Shown piece by piece: positions 1-9,235 of a DNA stretch of 64,000 nucleotides. The position numbers and the translations under genes are program-made. The notes under the pieces are model-generated. The model did no database searches and had not been told where the DNA came from. It worked only from the letters and a program-made list of their open reading frames with translations. This DNA is from Methylobacterium sp. J-078 (GTDB lineage Bacteria; Pseudomonadota; Alphaproteobacteria; Rhizobiales; Beijerinckiaceae): positions 62,001 through 126,000 of the forward strand of contig NZ_JAKSYI010000109.1 in NCBI RefSeq assembly GCF_022829285.1, given 5' to 3'. Numbering within the stretch: position 1 is the stretch's first letter; the number at the start of each line of letters is the position of its first letter.

Positions 1-10
1 TGCAACGCGG

Positions 11-439
11 GTGGATGCGACGATGCGGGAACGGCAGGCGCTGCAGCGCGTGGTGGCGGTGGCGGCCCTCGTTCCGGTGCTGTCGGGCCTCTACGGGGTC
101 CTGTTCGGCCTGAACGGCATCGGCCGCAGCGGTCTGGTGGACATCTCGGCCGACAGCCATTTCCGCTACCTGTCCGGCCTGCATCTCGGCATCGGCATCC
201 TGTTCTGGACCTGCGTGCCCGGGATCGAGGCGAAGACCACGCTGTTCCGCCTCCTCACCCTGGTGGTGGCGCTCGGCGGGCTCGCGCGCCTGCTCGGGCT
301 GGCCCTGACCGGATTGCCCTCCCTTGTGATGATGGGGGCGCTCGCCGTCGAACTCGGGGTGACGCCGCTGCTCTGCCTGTGGCAGGCGCGGGTGGCGGCC
401 CGGAGCACCGAGACCGCCGGGCCGGAGGACACCGTGTGA
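11..439 (+). CDS. DUF4345-family small membrane protein
   Basis: A 142-residue protein with about four hydrophobic segments (near residues 13-35, 50-68, 77-100 and 103-125) and the pattern LSGLHLGIGILFWTCVPGIE, typical of DUF4345 proteins, whose function is unknown. The frame opens with GTG at 11, with an in-frame ATG at 23. It is also open towards the window edge, so the true start could lie further upstream. The stop overlaps the GTG start of the FUSC gene by two bases, so the two may be translationally coupled. A membrane protein is certain; the role is not. Confidence 0.7.
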   Translation: MDATMRERQALQRVVAVAALVPVLSGLYGVLFGLNGIGRSGLVDISADSHFRYLSGLHLGIGILFWTCVPGIEAKTTLFRLLTLVVALGGLARLLGLALTGLPSLVMMGALAVELGVTPLLCLWQARVAARSTETAGPEDTV

Positions 440-2457
440 GCGCGGCCACGCCGGGTCAGACCCGAACGGGCTTCACCGACCGGGCCCTGGCCCTGGCCGA
501 GCGCGTGGTGCCCAAGCCCGCCGCCTGGGCCTTCGCGTTCCGGATCTGGCTCGCCATGATCCTGGCGCTCTACGCGGCGTTCTGGCTGCAGCTGTCGAGC
601 GCGTCCTCGGCCGCCGTCTGCGTGGCGATCCTGGCCCAGCCCACCCGGGGACAGGCCCTCTCGAAAGCGCTCTACCGCTTCCTCGGCACGCTGGTGGGTG
701 CCGTCGTGGCCATCGTCCTGATGGCGCTGTTCGCGCAGGATCGGGTGCTGCTCCTGGTCTCCTTCGCCACTTGGCTGGGCCTGTGCGTCTTCACCGCCCA
801 CTTCCTGCAGGACAGCCGGGCCTACGGCGCCATGCTGTCCGGCTACACCGTGGCGATCATCGCCATCGCGCACATCGACACGCCGCAGAGCACCTTCGAC
901 GCCGCCGTCGACCGGGTCGCGGCGATCACCCTCGGCATCGTGGCGATCACCCTCATCAACGACGCCCTCGGCACGCCGAGCATCTGGCGCAACGTGCGCG
1001 ACACCCTCGCGGGCGCCATCGCCGAGACGCGGGCCTTCGCCCGCGAAACCCTGGAGCGGGGCGATCCCGGCACCCTGCGGACCGCCGCCCTGATCCAGCG
1101 GATCGCGGCGATGCGGGGCGATGCCGGCGCCATCGCGGGCGAACTCGACGATGGGCCGGACCGGGCCGCCGGCGCCCGCAGCGCCATCGCGGCGCTCTAC
1201 GTGATGGCGGCGGCCGCCCGCCACCTGCGCATGGCCCTCGCGCGCCTGCCCGAGGCGTCGGCGGGCGTCGGCGAGGCGCGCCGCCTATGCCTCGGACTCA
1301 CCGAGCCGGAGGCCGATCCCGGGGCCGCCGTCGCGCGCCTGTCCGACCTGGTGGCGCAGGCCCTGTCCGAGGGCGATACGCCCCTCGACGAGATCCTCGC
1401 CCTGCAACGCGCCCTCGATTTCGCCCGCGCGGCCGCGTTCGCGCAGGACGGCCACCGGGTGCTGGCGCAGGGCGGCCGGCCCTTGCGCGACGTGCCCCTG
1501 CCCACCCACCGCGACGTTCCGGAGGCCCTGCGGGGGGCGCTGCGCGTGGCGATCGCCTTCGCCCTGAGCGCGCTTTTCCTCATCGCCGCCGGCTGGCCGG
1601 CGACCTCCTTCGCCCTGGTGCAGGTTGCGGCCACCTGCGCCCTGTCCTCGATCAACCCCGATCCCCGGGCCTTCGCCAAGGGCGTGCTCATCGGGATGCC
1701 GCTGGCGGCCCTATGCGCGGGCATCGTGCTGTTCGGGGCGCTGGCGGGGGTTCAGGGCTTTCCGCTCCTGGCCATCGCCATGGCGCCGGTGGTGTTCGTG
1801 GCCTGCTTCCTCAGCCTCAACCCGCCGACCTTCGGCATCGGCTTCATCCTGCTGGTGTTCTTCCCCGTCCTGCTCTCGCCCGCCAACCCGCAGAGCTACG
1901 ACCCGCAGGGTTTCCTCACCAACGCCCTGCTGGTGATGGTGTCGGCGCTGATCCTGTTCTTCACCGTGCGGCTGGTGCTGCCGGTCTCGAAGGCGCGACA
2001 CCGGGCCTTCGCCCTCGATTCGGCGCGGCGCGCCTTGGCCGAAGCCCTGGCCGGGCGGGGCGGGGACGCCACCACCCGCACCAGCCTCAACAGCGACCGC
2101 CTGCTGCAATTCGCCCGCTGGAGCTCGGGCAGCGCCGCCGTGCGGGGGGCGAGCCTCGGGCGGGCCTTCGAGCTCGCGCGCCTCGAATCGGCCGCCGCCC
2201 GCGCGCACGCGCAGCTGCGGGGCCTCGCGCGGGATGCGGCCCTCGCGCCCGCCGCCGAGGAGGCCGGAGCGGCGATCCGCGCGGTCGATGCCGGCCGGAT
2301 GCTGGACTCCGCTCGCGCCCTGCGGGCGGCGGCTCCTCACGCCGCGCAGGAGACGCGCCTGCACCTCGCCCGCGCGATCAGCGACCTCGCCACCGCCGCG
2401 CACGTGATCGGGGCCCAAGGGCGTTTCCTGCGCCGCCTCGGCGTGAGGGCCGCCTGA
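436..2457 (+). CDS. FUSC-family (AaeB-like) efflux transporter
   Basis: About 673 residues built as two repeats, each a bundle of transmembrane helices followed by a soluble region (helices about residues 30-180 and 370-530). This is the architecture of FUSC/AaeB aromatic-acid efflux components. The motif SSAAVCVAILAQPTRGQALSK in the first bundle fits the family. I chose the GTG at 436 because it overlaps the preceding stop and avoids a non-conserved 19-residue extension. The stop overlaps the ATG of a DUF1656 protein, and an HlyD-type adaptor follows, as in aaeXAB-like tripartite pumps. The likely role is export of aromatic carboxylates or similar toxic compounds. The substrate is not predictable. 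Confidence 0.85.
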   Translation: MSAATPGQTRTGFTDRALALAERVVPKPAAWAFAFRIWLAMILALYAAFWLQLSSASSAAVCVAILAQPTRGQALSKALYRFLGTLVGAVVAIVLMALFAQDRVLLLVSFATWLGLCVFTAHFLQDSRAYGAMLSGYTVAIIAIAHIDTPQSTFDAAVDRVAAITLGIVAITLINDALGTPSIWRNVRDTLAGAIAETRAFARETLERGDPGTLRTAALIQRIAAMRGDAGAIAGELDDGPDRAAGARSAIAALYVMAAAARHLRMALARLPEASAGVGEARRLCLGLTEPEADPGAAVARLSDLVAQALSEGDTPLDEILALQRALDFARAAAFAQDGHRVLAQGGRPLRDVPLPTHRDVPEALRGALRVAIAFALSALFLIAAGWPATSFALVQVAATCALSSINPDPRAFAKGVLIGMPLAALCAGIVLFGALAGVQGFPLLAIAMAPVVFVACFLSLNPPTFGIGFILLVFFPVLLSPANPQSYDPQGFLTNALLVMVSALILFFTVRLVLPVSKARHRAFALDSARRALAEALAGRGGDATTRTSLNSDRLLQFARWSSGSAAVRGASLGRAFELARLESAAARAHAQLRGLARDAALAPAAEEAGAAIRAVDAGRMLDSARALRAAAPHAAQETRLHLARAISDLATAAHVIGAQGRFLRRLGVRAA

Positions 2458-2651
2458 TGCGCAGCGACCTCGACCTCGGCGGTATCCTCGTATCGCCGTT
2501 CGTCGCCTACGCCGCCGGCGCGCTGGCGATCCTGATCGTCCTGCGGCTGACCTTCGCCCGGCTTCGCATCGCCCGCTACGTCGCCAACCCGCCCCTGGCG
2601 GAGGCCGGCCTCTACGTCTGCATCCTTGCCCTCCTGATCGTGTTCTTCTGA
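2457..2651 (+). CDS. DUF1656-family small inner-membrane protein of the efflux operon (AaeX-like)
   Basis: A 64-residue protein with two hydrophobic helices (about residues 10-30 and 45-63) and the LxxGGxxVSPF start typical of DUF1656. Its ATG overlaps the FUSC stop by one base and the HlyD gene starts two bases after its stop. The FUSC-DUF1656-HlyD order is the usual one for AaeX/AaeB/AaeA-type pumps. The small protein is thought to be an accessory membrane subunit whose exact role is unknown. Confidence 0.85.
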   Translation: MRSDLDLGGILVSPFVAYAAGALAILIVLRLTFARLRIARYVANPPLAEAGLYVCILALLIVFF

Positions 2652-2653
2652 CG

Positions 2654-3700
2654 ATGGCCGACGACACCACCGACACGTCCGCGCGCCCACCCGCCACGGG
2701 CAAGGAGGAGACCAAGGGGGCGGGCAAGGGAGAAGGCGGATCGCCCGACACCCGCCCGCGCCGCTCCGGCCAGGGCCGCCGGCTCCTGCGGCTGCTGGTC
2801 ACCGGGTTCATCCTGGTCTGCGCGCTGATCGCGGCGGCCCTGGTCTGGCAGTTCTACGTCACCGCGCCCTGGACCCGGGACGGGCGGGTGCGCGTGCAGG
2901 TGGCGGCCGTCGCCCCCCAGGTCTCGGGCCAGATCACGGAGTTGCGCGTCACCGACAACCAGACGGTGAAGAAGGGCGACGTGCTCTACGTGATCGATCC
3001 GTTCGACTTCGAGGTGGCGGTGGCCTCGGCCCAGGCCGAGATCGAGAACCGGGAGGCGGACCTCCAGGTCAAGCGGACCCAGGCCGCGCGGCGCGAGGCG
3101 CTCACCACCCTCTCCACCTCTGTGGAGGAGAAGCAGCAATATGCCGGCACCGCCAAGATCGCGGAGGCGGCCCTCGCCTCGGCCAAGGCGCAGCTGTCGC
3201 AGGCCAAGGTCAACCTGCAGCGCACTCAGGTGCGCGCGCCGGTGAACGGCCGGGTGACCAACCTGCTCCTGCGGACGGGCGATTACGCCAGCACGGGCAC
3301 GGTCAACGTCGCGATCATCGACACAGACTCGTTCTGGATCGACGGCTATTTCGAGGAGACCAAGATGGCCCATATCCACGTGGGCGATCGGGTCACGGCC
3401 GAACTCCTCGGCTACGATCCGCTCCTGAGCGGCACCGTGGAGAGCATCACGCTGGGCATCAGCACCGCCAACGCGACGGCGAGCACGCAGGGGCTGCCCA
3501 ACGTCGACCCGGTCTACACCTGGGTGCGGCTGGCCCAGCGCGTGCCCGTGCGCATCCGGATCGACCGCGTGCCGGAGGGCGTCACCCTGGTGGCCGGCAT
3601 GACCGCCACCGTCTCGGTGGGCGAGCCCGGCCGGCATCGCACCGACTGGCTCGCCCGCCTGCGCGCGCGCTTCGGCGGCGCGATGGCGCCCACGCCGTAG
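2654..3700 (+). CDS. HlyD/EmrA-type periplasmic adaptor of the efflux operon
   Basis: A 348-residue membrane fusion protein. It has a long cytoplasmic lead rich in G, K, E and T, one transmembrane helix (about residues 46-68), a biotinyl-lipoyl-like half (AAVAPQVSGQITELRVTDNQ), a helical hairpin (about 115-195), the second lipoyl half (RAPVNGRVTNLLLRTGDYAS) and a beta-barrel domain. It would bridge the FUSC pump to an outer membrane channel, which is not encoded here. It is the last gene of a tightly packed operon. It converges on the LysE gene, with only a short hairpin (3701-3715) between. Confidence 0.88.
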   Translation: MADDTTDTSARPPATGKEETKGAGKGEGGSPDTRPRRSGQGRRLLRLLVTGFILVCALIAAALVWQFYVTAPWTRDGRVRVQVAAVAPQVSGQITELRVTDNQTVKKGDVLYVIDPFDFEVAVASAQAEIENREADLQVKRTQAARREALTTLSTSVEEKQQYAGTAKIAEAALASAKAQLSQAKVNLQRTQVRAPVNGRVTNLLLRTGDYASTGTVNVAIIDTDSFWIDGYFEETKMAHIHVGDRVTAELLGYDPLLSGTVESITLGISTANATASTQGLPNVDPVYTWVRLAQRVPVRIRIDRVPEGVTLVAGMTATVSVGEPGRHRTDWLARLRARFGGAMAPTP

Positions 3701-3707
3701 GGCGCGT

Positions 3708-4340
3708 TCAGCGCCGCGCCTCGGTGGCCATCCGGATGGCGAGGCCCGCCAGCACGGTTCCCATGATCCAGCGCTGGACCACCGCGAAGGTCGGCCGGCG
3801 CACGAGGAACGCCGCGATGGAGGCCGCCGAGAGGGCGACGAGGGCGTTCACCGCGACGCTGACGACGATCTGCACCGATCCCAGCACGAGGGCCTGGGCC
3901 AGCACGCTCCCGTTCGCTGGGCCGATGAACTGGGGCAGCAGCGACAGGTACACCACCGCGATCTTCGGGTTCAGCAGGTTGGTCAGGAGGCCCATGAGGA
4001 AGAGGCGGCGCGGGCTGTCCGGGGGCAGCATCCGAACCTCGAAGGGCGAGCGGCCGCCCGGCCGTAGGGCCTGCCAGGCCAGCCAGAGGAGGTAGAGCGC
4101 CCCCGCGAAGCGGATCGCGTCGTAGGCGTAGGGCACCGCCAGCACCAGGGCGGTGAGGCCGAAGGCGGCGCACAGCATGTAGACGACGAAGCCGAGGGCC
4201 ACGCCGCCGAGGGAGATCAGGCCGGCCCGGTGTCCCTGCGAGAGCGAGCGCGAGATCAGGTAGACCATGTTGGGGCCCGGCGTCAGGGCCATGCCGAGGG
4301 CGACCAGCGCGAAGGCGAGGAGATTGCTGGGGTCGGGCAT
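3708..4340 (-). CDS. LysE/RhtB-family amino acid exporter
   Basis: A 210-residue protein with about six transmembrane helices and the N-terminal signature ALGMALTPGPNMVYLISRSL, which is diagnostic for LysE/RhtB translocators. The central NLLNPKIAVVYLSLLPQFI motif is also typical. It would export amino acids or small metabolites across the inner membrane. It stands alone on the minus strand, convergent with the HlyD gene and downstream of the porin-like gene. The substrate cannot be inferred. Confidence 0.88.
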   Translation of the reverse strand: MPDPSNLLAFALVALGMALTPGPNMVYLISRSLSQGHRAGLISLGGVALGFVVYMLCAAFGLTALVLAVPYAYDAIRFAGALYLLWLAWQALRPGGRSPFEVRMLPPDSPRRLFLMGLLTNLLNPKIAVVYLSLLPQFIGPANGSVLAQALVLGSVQIVVSVAVNALVALSAASIAAFLVRRPTFAVVQRWIMGTVLAGLAIRMATEARR

Positions 4341-4372
4341 GGGGTTTTCTGACCGTGTCGAGAGGGCGGCAA

Positions 4373-4396
4373 CGCCCCGGGATCACTCCCGGGGCG
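4373..4396 (-). terminator. Stem-loop between the porin-like gene and LysE
   Basis: A perfect 10-bp stem, CGCCCCGGGA / TCCCGGGGCG, closes a 4-nt loop. It sits 74 bases downstream of the porin-like gene stop and just upstream of the LysE start. There is no T-run on the minus strand, so it is a terminator-like stem rather than a classical intrinsic terminator. Confidence 0.5.
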
Positions 4397-4469
4397 CCAT
4401 TTGACCGGGCGGCCAGTCTGATCGGGCTGGGGAACGCGACGGTCAAATCGAGGATCGGCCCTCTGGGTC

Positions 4470-5348
4470 TCAGTAGGTGCCGAACTTGTAGTTCAGGCCG
4501 GCGCGCACCACGGCGAACTCGTCGGAGCGGCGGCTGGTATAGCCGGTGGTGGAGGCATAATCGGTGCCGGAGACGTTGTAGACCGTGCCGGTGCTGTTCG
4601 AATAGGCGAACGCGCCGTTGGTGCCGTTCCGGTCGAGGCTGACATAGAGACCCTCCACCTTCACCGTGACGGCGGAGGACTTGAAGAAGTTCAGGAAGGA
4701 ATCGGCCGGCAGGGCGTACTCGATGCCGCCGCCGGCAGCCCAGCCCGTGCGGAAGCTGTCGCTGGTGCTGTTGGGCAGGCCGAAGCTGGTGCCGCCTCCG
4801 CCGCCATAGGCGAAACCGCCGGTGCCGTAGACGAGGGTCCGGTCGAAGGCGTAGCCGAGGCGGCCGCGCACGGTGCCGAAATAGTCGAGGTTCGACAGGC
4901 CGTTCGGGTTCACGAAGGTGATGTCGGCGTTCGGCGTGCCCGTGAAGGTGGCGGTGTTCCGCCCGTTCCCGAACCCGAGATACTGGGCATCGGCCTCGAT
5001 ACCGATCACGAAACCGGAGCCCGGCGTGAACTGATAGTTGTAGCCGATCTGGCCGCCGCCCGTGAAACCCTCGTTGTTGCGCCGGTTGCTGAAGGTCGCG
5101 ATGCCGGGCGCGCCGCCATTGTCGATGAGACCCGAGGCGGCGCTGGTGGTGATCGCGGTGGAGCCGCTGCTGCCGCTGCCCGCATCGAAGCCGTAGCCCG
5201 CGTTGAAGCCCGCATAGAAGCCGGTCCAGGTGAAGACCGGCACGGCGGTGAAGACCGGCGGCGCCGCTCGGCGCGGCAGATCGGCGGCCACGGCCGCCCC
5301 GGTGATGAGGAGGGCCAAGGGCCCGGCGTGAAGGACTTGCTTGATCAT
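4470..5348 (-). CDS. Outer membrane beta-barrel protein (Omp25/Omp31-like porin family)
   Basis: A 292-residue protein with a signal peptide (MIKQVLHAGPLALLITGAAVAAD). A short proline-rich linker follows, then WTGFYAGFNAGYGF, the start of an eight-stranded barrel as in rhizobial and methylobacterial Omp25/31-like proteins. It contains VRGRLGYAFDRTLVYGTGG and ends in AGLNYKFGTY, a typical C-terminal strand. I chose the ATG at 5348 because the signal peptide starts there and AACGAGG lies upstream as a ribosome site. A longer frame would add a charged, non-signal extension. It is located in the outer membrane. Its exact function (structural or small porin) is unknown. Confidence 0.85.
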   Translation of the reverse strand: MIKQVLHAGPLALLITGAAVAADLPRRAAPPVFTAVPVFTWTGFYAGFNAGYGFDAGSGSSGSTAITTSAASGLIDNGGAPGIATFSNRRNNEGFTGGGQIGYNYQFTPGSGFVIGIEADAQYLGFGNGRNTATFTGTPNADITFVNPNGLSNLDYFGTVRGRLGYAFDRTLVYGTGGFAYGGGGGTSFGLPNSTSDSFRTGWAAGGGIEYALPADSFLNFFKSSAVTVKVEGLYVSLDRNGTNGAFAYSNSTGTVYNVSGTDYASTTGYTSRRSDEFAVVRAGLNYKFGTY

Positions 5349-5713
5349 GGAAGCCTCGTTGTCTTCGGGCGCGTGATCCGCGCCGCATCGCCGGCGCGGG
5401 GCATCGCTCCGCGCATGGGCATCCGGCGGACCGGACCGCCCGTCCCGGTGCGGGTCTGTGGCCTCGGCGGCCACGCGATCTCAGTGCGTGGGAATTTTAC
5501 CCACGTCAACGGAATGCGGGTCATGTGTGTGCGCCCGCGCACGGGGCGCGGGCGAGCCGGATCGCCGGGATGGAGCGGTACGGACCTGGCCGATCCGGCC
5601 GGGGCCGCGCCGCGATCAGTGATCGCGCGGGGCGGCCCTCACCGGCACGGTGCCTGCAACGGGGAGAGGTCGATGCCTATGCTGTATCGGCGATCCGGGT
5701 TTGGACCGCCGCG
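5349..5713. other. Intergenic region with two dyads upstream of the porin-like gene
   Basis: No convincing gene is seen in these 365 bases. An inverted repeat CGTGGG-N7-CCCACG lies at 5487-5505, about 140 bases upstream of the porin-like start; it could be an operator or part of its promoter region. A 17-base palindrome, CGCGATCA-G-TGATCGCG, lies at 5611-5627, about 90 bases past the aminopeptidase stop. It may act in termination for that gene. Confidence 0.4.
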
Positions 5714-6994
5714 CTAGTCGATCCACTCGCCGGCGCGCATCACCGGGACGGCGCGCCCCTCCGCGGAGAGGCCGTCGACGTCGATCCGGTCCGAGCCGAT
5801 CATCCAGTCGATGTGGATCAGGCTGCGGTTGGCGCCGCGCGCGGCGAGGTCGTCCTCGCTGAAATCCGCGCCGCCATTGCGGAAACACTTGCTGTAGGCT
5901 TGGCCCAAAGCGATGTGGCTCGCAGCATTCTCGTCGTAGAGGGTGTTGTAGAACAGCAGCCCCGAGGCGGAGATCGCCGAGGAGGCCGGCACCAGGGCGA
6001 CCTCGCCGAGGCGGCGGGCGCCCTCGTCCGTCTCCAGCACCTTGGCGAGCACGTCGCCGCCGGTGCGGGCGCTGGCCTCGACGATGCGGCCGCCCTCGAA
6101 GCGCACGCTGATGCCGTCGATCAGGGTGCCCTGGTAGGAGAGGGGCTTGGTGCTGGTGACGGTGCCGTCCACCCGGTCCTTGTGGGGCGTGGTGAACACC
6201 TCCTCGGTGGGGATGTTGGCGTTGCAGACGATGCCGCTGCGGGAGGCCGAGGCGCCGCCGCACCATTCGTGGTCGTCGGCCAGACCCACCGTGAGGTCGG
6301 TGCCGGGGCCGAAGAACCGCAGGGCCGCGAAGCGATGGGCGTTGAGGGCATTCATGCGCGCGTGCAGGGCCGCGTTGTGCGCCTCCCAGGCCGCCACCGG
6401 GTCGGGCCCGTCCACCCGCGAGGCCGCGAAGATCGCGTCCCACAGGCGGGCGATCGCCTCGTCCTCGGGCAGGTTCGGGAACACCGTGCGGGCCCACGGT
6501 GCGGTCGCGGCGGAGACGATGGTCCAGTTGGTGGAGAAGTTGGCGATGAGTTCGAGGGCCGGCACGTAGGCCTTCGAACGGGCGCGGTTCGCGCGCGCGA
6601 CCTTGGCGGCGTCCTGGCCGGCCAGCAGGGCGGGGTCGTCGCCCGCGATGGCGAGGCGCGCCGCGCCGTTCCGGTAGGCCTCGGCCATGCCGGCGTAGAG
6701 CCATCCGGCGGCGGTGTCGAAGGCCGCCTCGGGGGCGTGGGCGAAGCGGGCCAGGGTGGCGGCGTCGTCCGAGTAGAAGGTGGTTACCAGGGAGGCGCCG
6801 GCTTTGTACGCCTGCTCCGTGATGGCCCGGGCGAGCGCCACCGTCTCGAGGGGCGCGGTGATGACCAGTTCCTGCCCCGGCCGGAGACCGAGGCCGACTT
6901 TCACGGCGACCTCCGCGAGGCGCTGCAGCCGCTCGGCGTGCGGCGCTGCGCCCGACGGCGCGGCCCCGTGGGTTGTCTGCGCGATCCCGTCCAT
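5714..6994 (-). CDS. M29-family metallo-aminopeptidase (AmpS/AmpT-like)
   Basis: About 426 residues that match the thermophilic-type M29 aminopeptidase family. It carries the expected metal-site regions: EVFTTPHKDRVDG, GEVALVP, FYNTLYDENAASHIALG and IHIDWMIGS, which supply the Glu, Tyr, Asp and His ligands. It would remove N-terminal residues from peptides in the cytoplasm using two divalent metals. The ATG at 6994 has a good ribosome site (GGGAGAG), so it is preferred to the TTG at 7033. It ends about 20 residues from the last metal-site motif, a normal length for the family. Confidence 0.87.
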   Translation of the reverse strand: MDGIAQTTHGAAPSGAAPHAERLQRLAEVAVKVGLGLRPGQELVITAPLETVALARAITEQAYKAGASLVTTFYSDDAATLARFAHAPEAAFDTAAGWLYAGMAEAYRNGAARLAIAGDDPALLAGQDAAKVARANRARSKAYVPALELIANFSTNWTIVSAATAPWARTVFPNLPEDEAIARLWDAIFAASRVDGPDPVAAWEAHNAALHARMNALNAHRFAALRFFGPGTDLTVGLADDHEWCGGASASRSGIVCNANIPTEEVFTTPHKDRVDGTVTSTKPLSYQGTLIDGISVRFEGGRIVEASARTGGDVLAKVLETDEGARRLGEVALVPASSAISASGLLFYNTLYDENAASHIALGQAYSKCFRNGGADFSEDDLAARGANRSLIHIDWMIGSDRIDVDGLSAEGRAVPVMRAGEWID

Positions 6995-7090
6995 GCCGTC
7001 TCTCCCGGTGCTGCCTCGAGCGTTCGTGCTCAAGATCGGAACTCGGGACGACAGGTCAAGCCTCGCGGTACGGCCGGGCCCGACCGACGC

Positions 7091-7384
7091 TCAGGCGGCG
7101 CGCGACCAGGTGATCTCGCCGAGGTTCTCGCGGAAGGCGAAGCGCAGGAGATGGTCGGAAACGACGTTCTCCAGGCGGGTGAGGGCGGCCGGGTCGGGGG
7201 TGGCGACCCGCATCAGCAGGGCGTCGGGGCCGGCCTCGAAGGTGCAGACCCGATCCTCGCCGAACGGCACGCGCCCGGAATCCTCGGTGGCTTCCACCTG
7301 GAACTTGTGGCTCCAGTGGCGGCAGAGCTGCTTGAGGTAGCGGCTGGCCTCGGCGGTGGGAACGCGCGCCTGGGAAATCGGCAT
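7091..7384 (-). CDS. DUF2218 domain protein
   Basis: A 97-residue protein covering a full DUF2218 domain: an early TAEASRYLKQLCRHWSHKF stretch, a central GPDALLMRV strand and a C-terminal HLLRFAFRENLGEITW. In related genomes such proteins often sit near siderophore or metal-uptake genes, but nothing here supports that. The ATG at 7384 starts at the conserved N-terminus. The function is unknown. An odd palindrome TTGTGCG-T-CGCACAA at 7597-7611, 210 bases upstream, is a possible operator. Confidence 0.75.
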   Translation of the reverse strand: MPISQARVPTAEASRYLKQLCRHWSHKFQVEATEDSGRVPFGEDRVCTFEAGPDALLMRVATPDPAALTRLENVVSDHLLRFAFRENLGEITWSRAA

Positions 7385-7665
7385 CGAACGGGTCTCCTGC
7401 TCGGTCTTCGCTCGCGGCCCGCCGGACGGACCGCCTCGTCGCGTCGGCGGGGTTGTTCCCGCCATCAAAGGCCGGAAGGGTTAAGGCCGGGCTAATCCGC
7501 CGCAGCGCACCCAACCTGCCGCCCTTTCGGTTCAGCCTCTTCCGCCAGCAGCAGAGCCAATTTATGGCGCGCTGCGGTCAACAATCTGGCCGCCCTTTGT
7601 GCGTCGCACAACACCAATCTACCGGGGCAGGGTCCGGTTCCGGCAAAATTCTTTTCGCACGCGCC

Positions 7666-9090
7666 TCAAGCCCCAGGCGGATCCGGCAGAATCTTGCCGG
7701 GATTGAGGATGTTCCCGGGGTCGAGGGCCGCCTTGAGGCTGCGCATCAGGTCGAGGGCGACAGGGTCGGCGGTGCGGCCGAGCTCGGCTCGCTTCAGGAG
7801 ACCGACCCCGTGCTCGGCGGCGATGGACCCGCCGAGGGCCAACACGATGTCGTGCACGATGCGGTTGAAGCGGTCCCACAGGGCGAGGAAGGCGGCGCGG
7901 TCCATGCCGACCGGCTGGCTCAGGTTGAAGTGGATGTTGCCGTCCCCGAAATGCCCGAAGGCGCAGACGCGCAGACCCGGCAGCTCCGCCTCGCAGGCCC
8001 GGGTCGCCCGCGCGAGGAATTCGGGCAGGCGGGAGAGCGGCACCGAGACGTCGTGCTTGATCGAGGCGCCCTCGGCCTTCTGGACCTCAGACAGGCTCTC
8101 GCGCAGGTCCCAGAAGGCCAGGGCCTGCGCCTCGCTCGCCGCGAGCACGGCGTCCTCCACGAGCCCGCGGGCCTGCGCCCGCGCCAGCATGGCCTCCAGC
8201 ACCGCGCCGGCATCCTCGCCGGGGCGGGTGGTGGAGACCTCGACCAGGGCGTAGGCCGCGTGCCGTCCCGTCAGGGGGCGCCGCGCCCCGGCCCGGTGGC
8301 GCAGGACGATCTCCAGGCCGAAGGGCGCGACGTATTCGAAGGCTGTGAGCCCCGCGCCGGCCTCGGCCCGGAGCGCCACGAACAGCGCCAGGGCGGCCTC
8401 GACGGAGGCGAGGCCGAGGAAGGCCACCGACCGCGACAGGGGCAGGGGATGGAGCTTCAGCACCGCCGCCGTGACGAGGCCGAGGGTCCCCTCGGACCCG
8501 AGGAAGAGCTGCTTCAGGTCGTAGCCCGCATTGTCCTTGCGCAGGCCCTTGAGCCCGTTCCAGACCCGGCCGTCGGCCAGCACCACCTCGAGCCCGAGGA
8601 CGAGGTCGCGGGCATTGCCGTAGGCCAGCACCGCCGTGCCGCCCGCGTTGGTGGAGAGATTTCCGCCGATGCGGCAGGAGCCCTCGGAGGCCAGCGAGAG
8701 AGGAAACAGCATCCCGGCGTCGCGCGCCGCCGCCTGGACGTCGGCCAGAACCATCCCGGCCTCCACCGTGATGCTGGCATTGACGGGGTCGAGGGCGCGC
8801 AGTCGGTTCAGCCGCGCCAGGGAGAGGACGATGCCGCCCTGGGGCAGGCCGCCGCCGACATGGCCGGTATTGCCCCCTTGCGCCACCACCGGCACCCCCA
8901 CCTCGGCGCAGGCCCGCACCACGCCCGCCACCTCTGCGGTGTTGGCGGGCCGTACCACCGCCAGGGCATGGCCCCGGCGCAGGCCGCGCGTCTCGGCGAG
9001 ATGGGGCGCGACGTCGGTGGGGTCCGTGAGCACATGGGCGGCGCCGAGTCGGTCGGCGAGATGCGCCAGCAGGCGGGAAGGGTCGGTCAC
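7666..9090 (-). CDS. FAD-binding oxidoreductase (GlcD / D-2-hydroxyacid dehydrogenase type)
   Basis: A 474-residue flavoprotein. The PP-loop/FAD-binding region VVAQGGNTGHVGGG is followed by GGNLSTNAGGTAVLAYGNAR. The C-terminal half holds FGHFGDGNIHFNLS, EHGVGLLKR and DPGNILNPGKIL, all typical of the VAO/PCMH family of D-lactate, D-2-hydroxyglutarate and glycolate oxidases. It would oxidise a D-2-hydroxyacid to the 2-oxoacid. The start is GTG at 9090. It is divergently oriented from the FAH-family hydrolase. The exact substrate is not predictable. Confidence 0.87.
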   Translation of the reverse strand: MTDPSRLLAHLADRLGAAHVLTDPTDVAPHLAETRGLRRGHALAVVRPANTAEVAGVVRACAEVGVPVVAQGGNTGHVGGGLPQGGIVLSLARLNRLRALDPVNASITVEAGMVLADVQAAARDAGMLFPLSLASEGSCRIGGNLSTNAGGTAVLAYGNARDLVLGLEVVLADGRVWNGLKGLRKDNAGYDLKQLFLGSEGTLGLVTAAVLKLHPLPLSRSVAFLGLASVEAALALFVALRAEAGAGLTAFEYVAPFGLEIVLRHRAGARRPLTGRHAAYALVEVSTTRPGEDAGAVLEAMLARAQARGLVEDAVLAASEAQALAFWDLRESLSEVQKAEGASIKHDVSVPLSRLPEFLARATRACEAELPGLRVCAFGHFGDGNIHFNLSQPVGMDRAAFLALWDRFNRIVHDIVLALGGSIAAEHGVGLLKRAELGRTADPVALDLMRSLKAALDPGNILNPGKILPDPPGA

Positions 9091-9235
9091 CAGGGGCCTC
9101 GCAGCGGCGGGCGTCGGAGCGCGGCGGGATGGCGCGGCCGGGCCCGCCCCCTATGATAGGGATGGCGCGGGGCCCTGTGCAGGGCGAGCGACCGGGCGCC
9201 GCGCCGCATCGGCCAAGAGAAGAGGTTGGAAACCC

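Noticed and set aside
5525..7495. Very long open frame on the plus strand opposite the aminopeptidase and DUF2218 genes
   Set aside because: Its residues are Gly/Arg/Val/His-rich without any domain. It is the antisense shadow of two well-supported minus-strand genes in GC-rich DNA.
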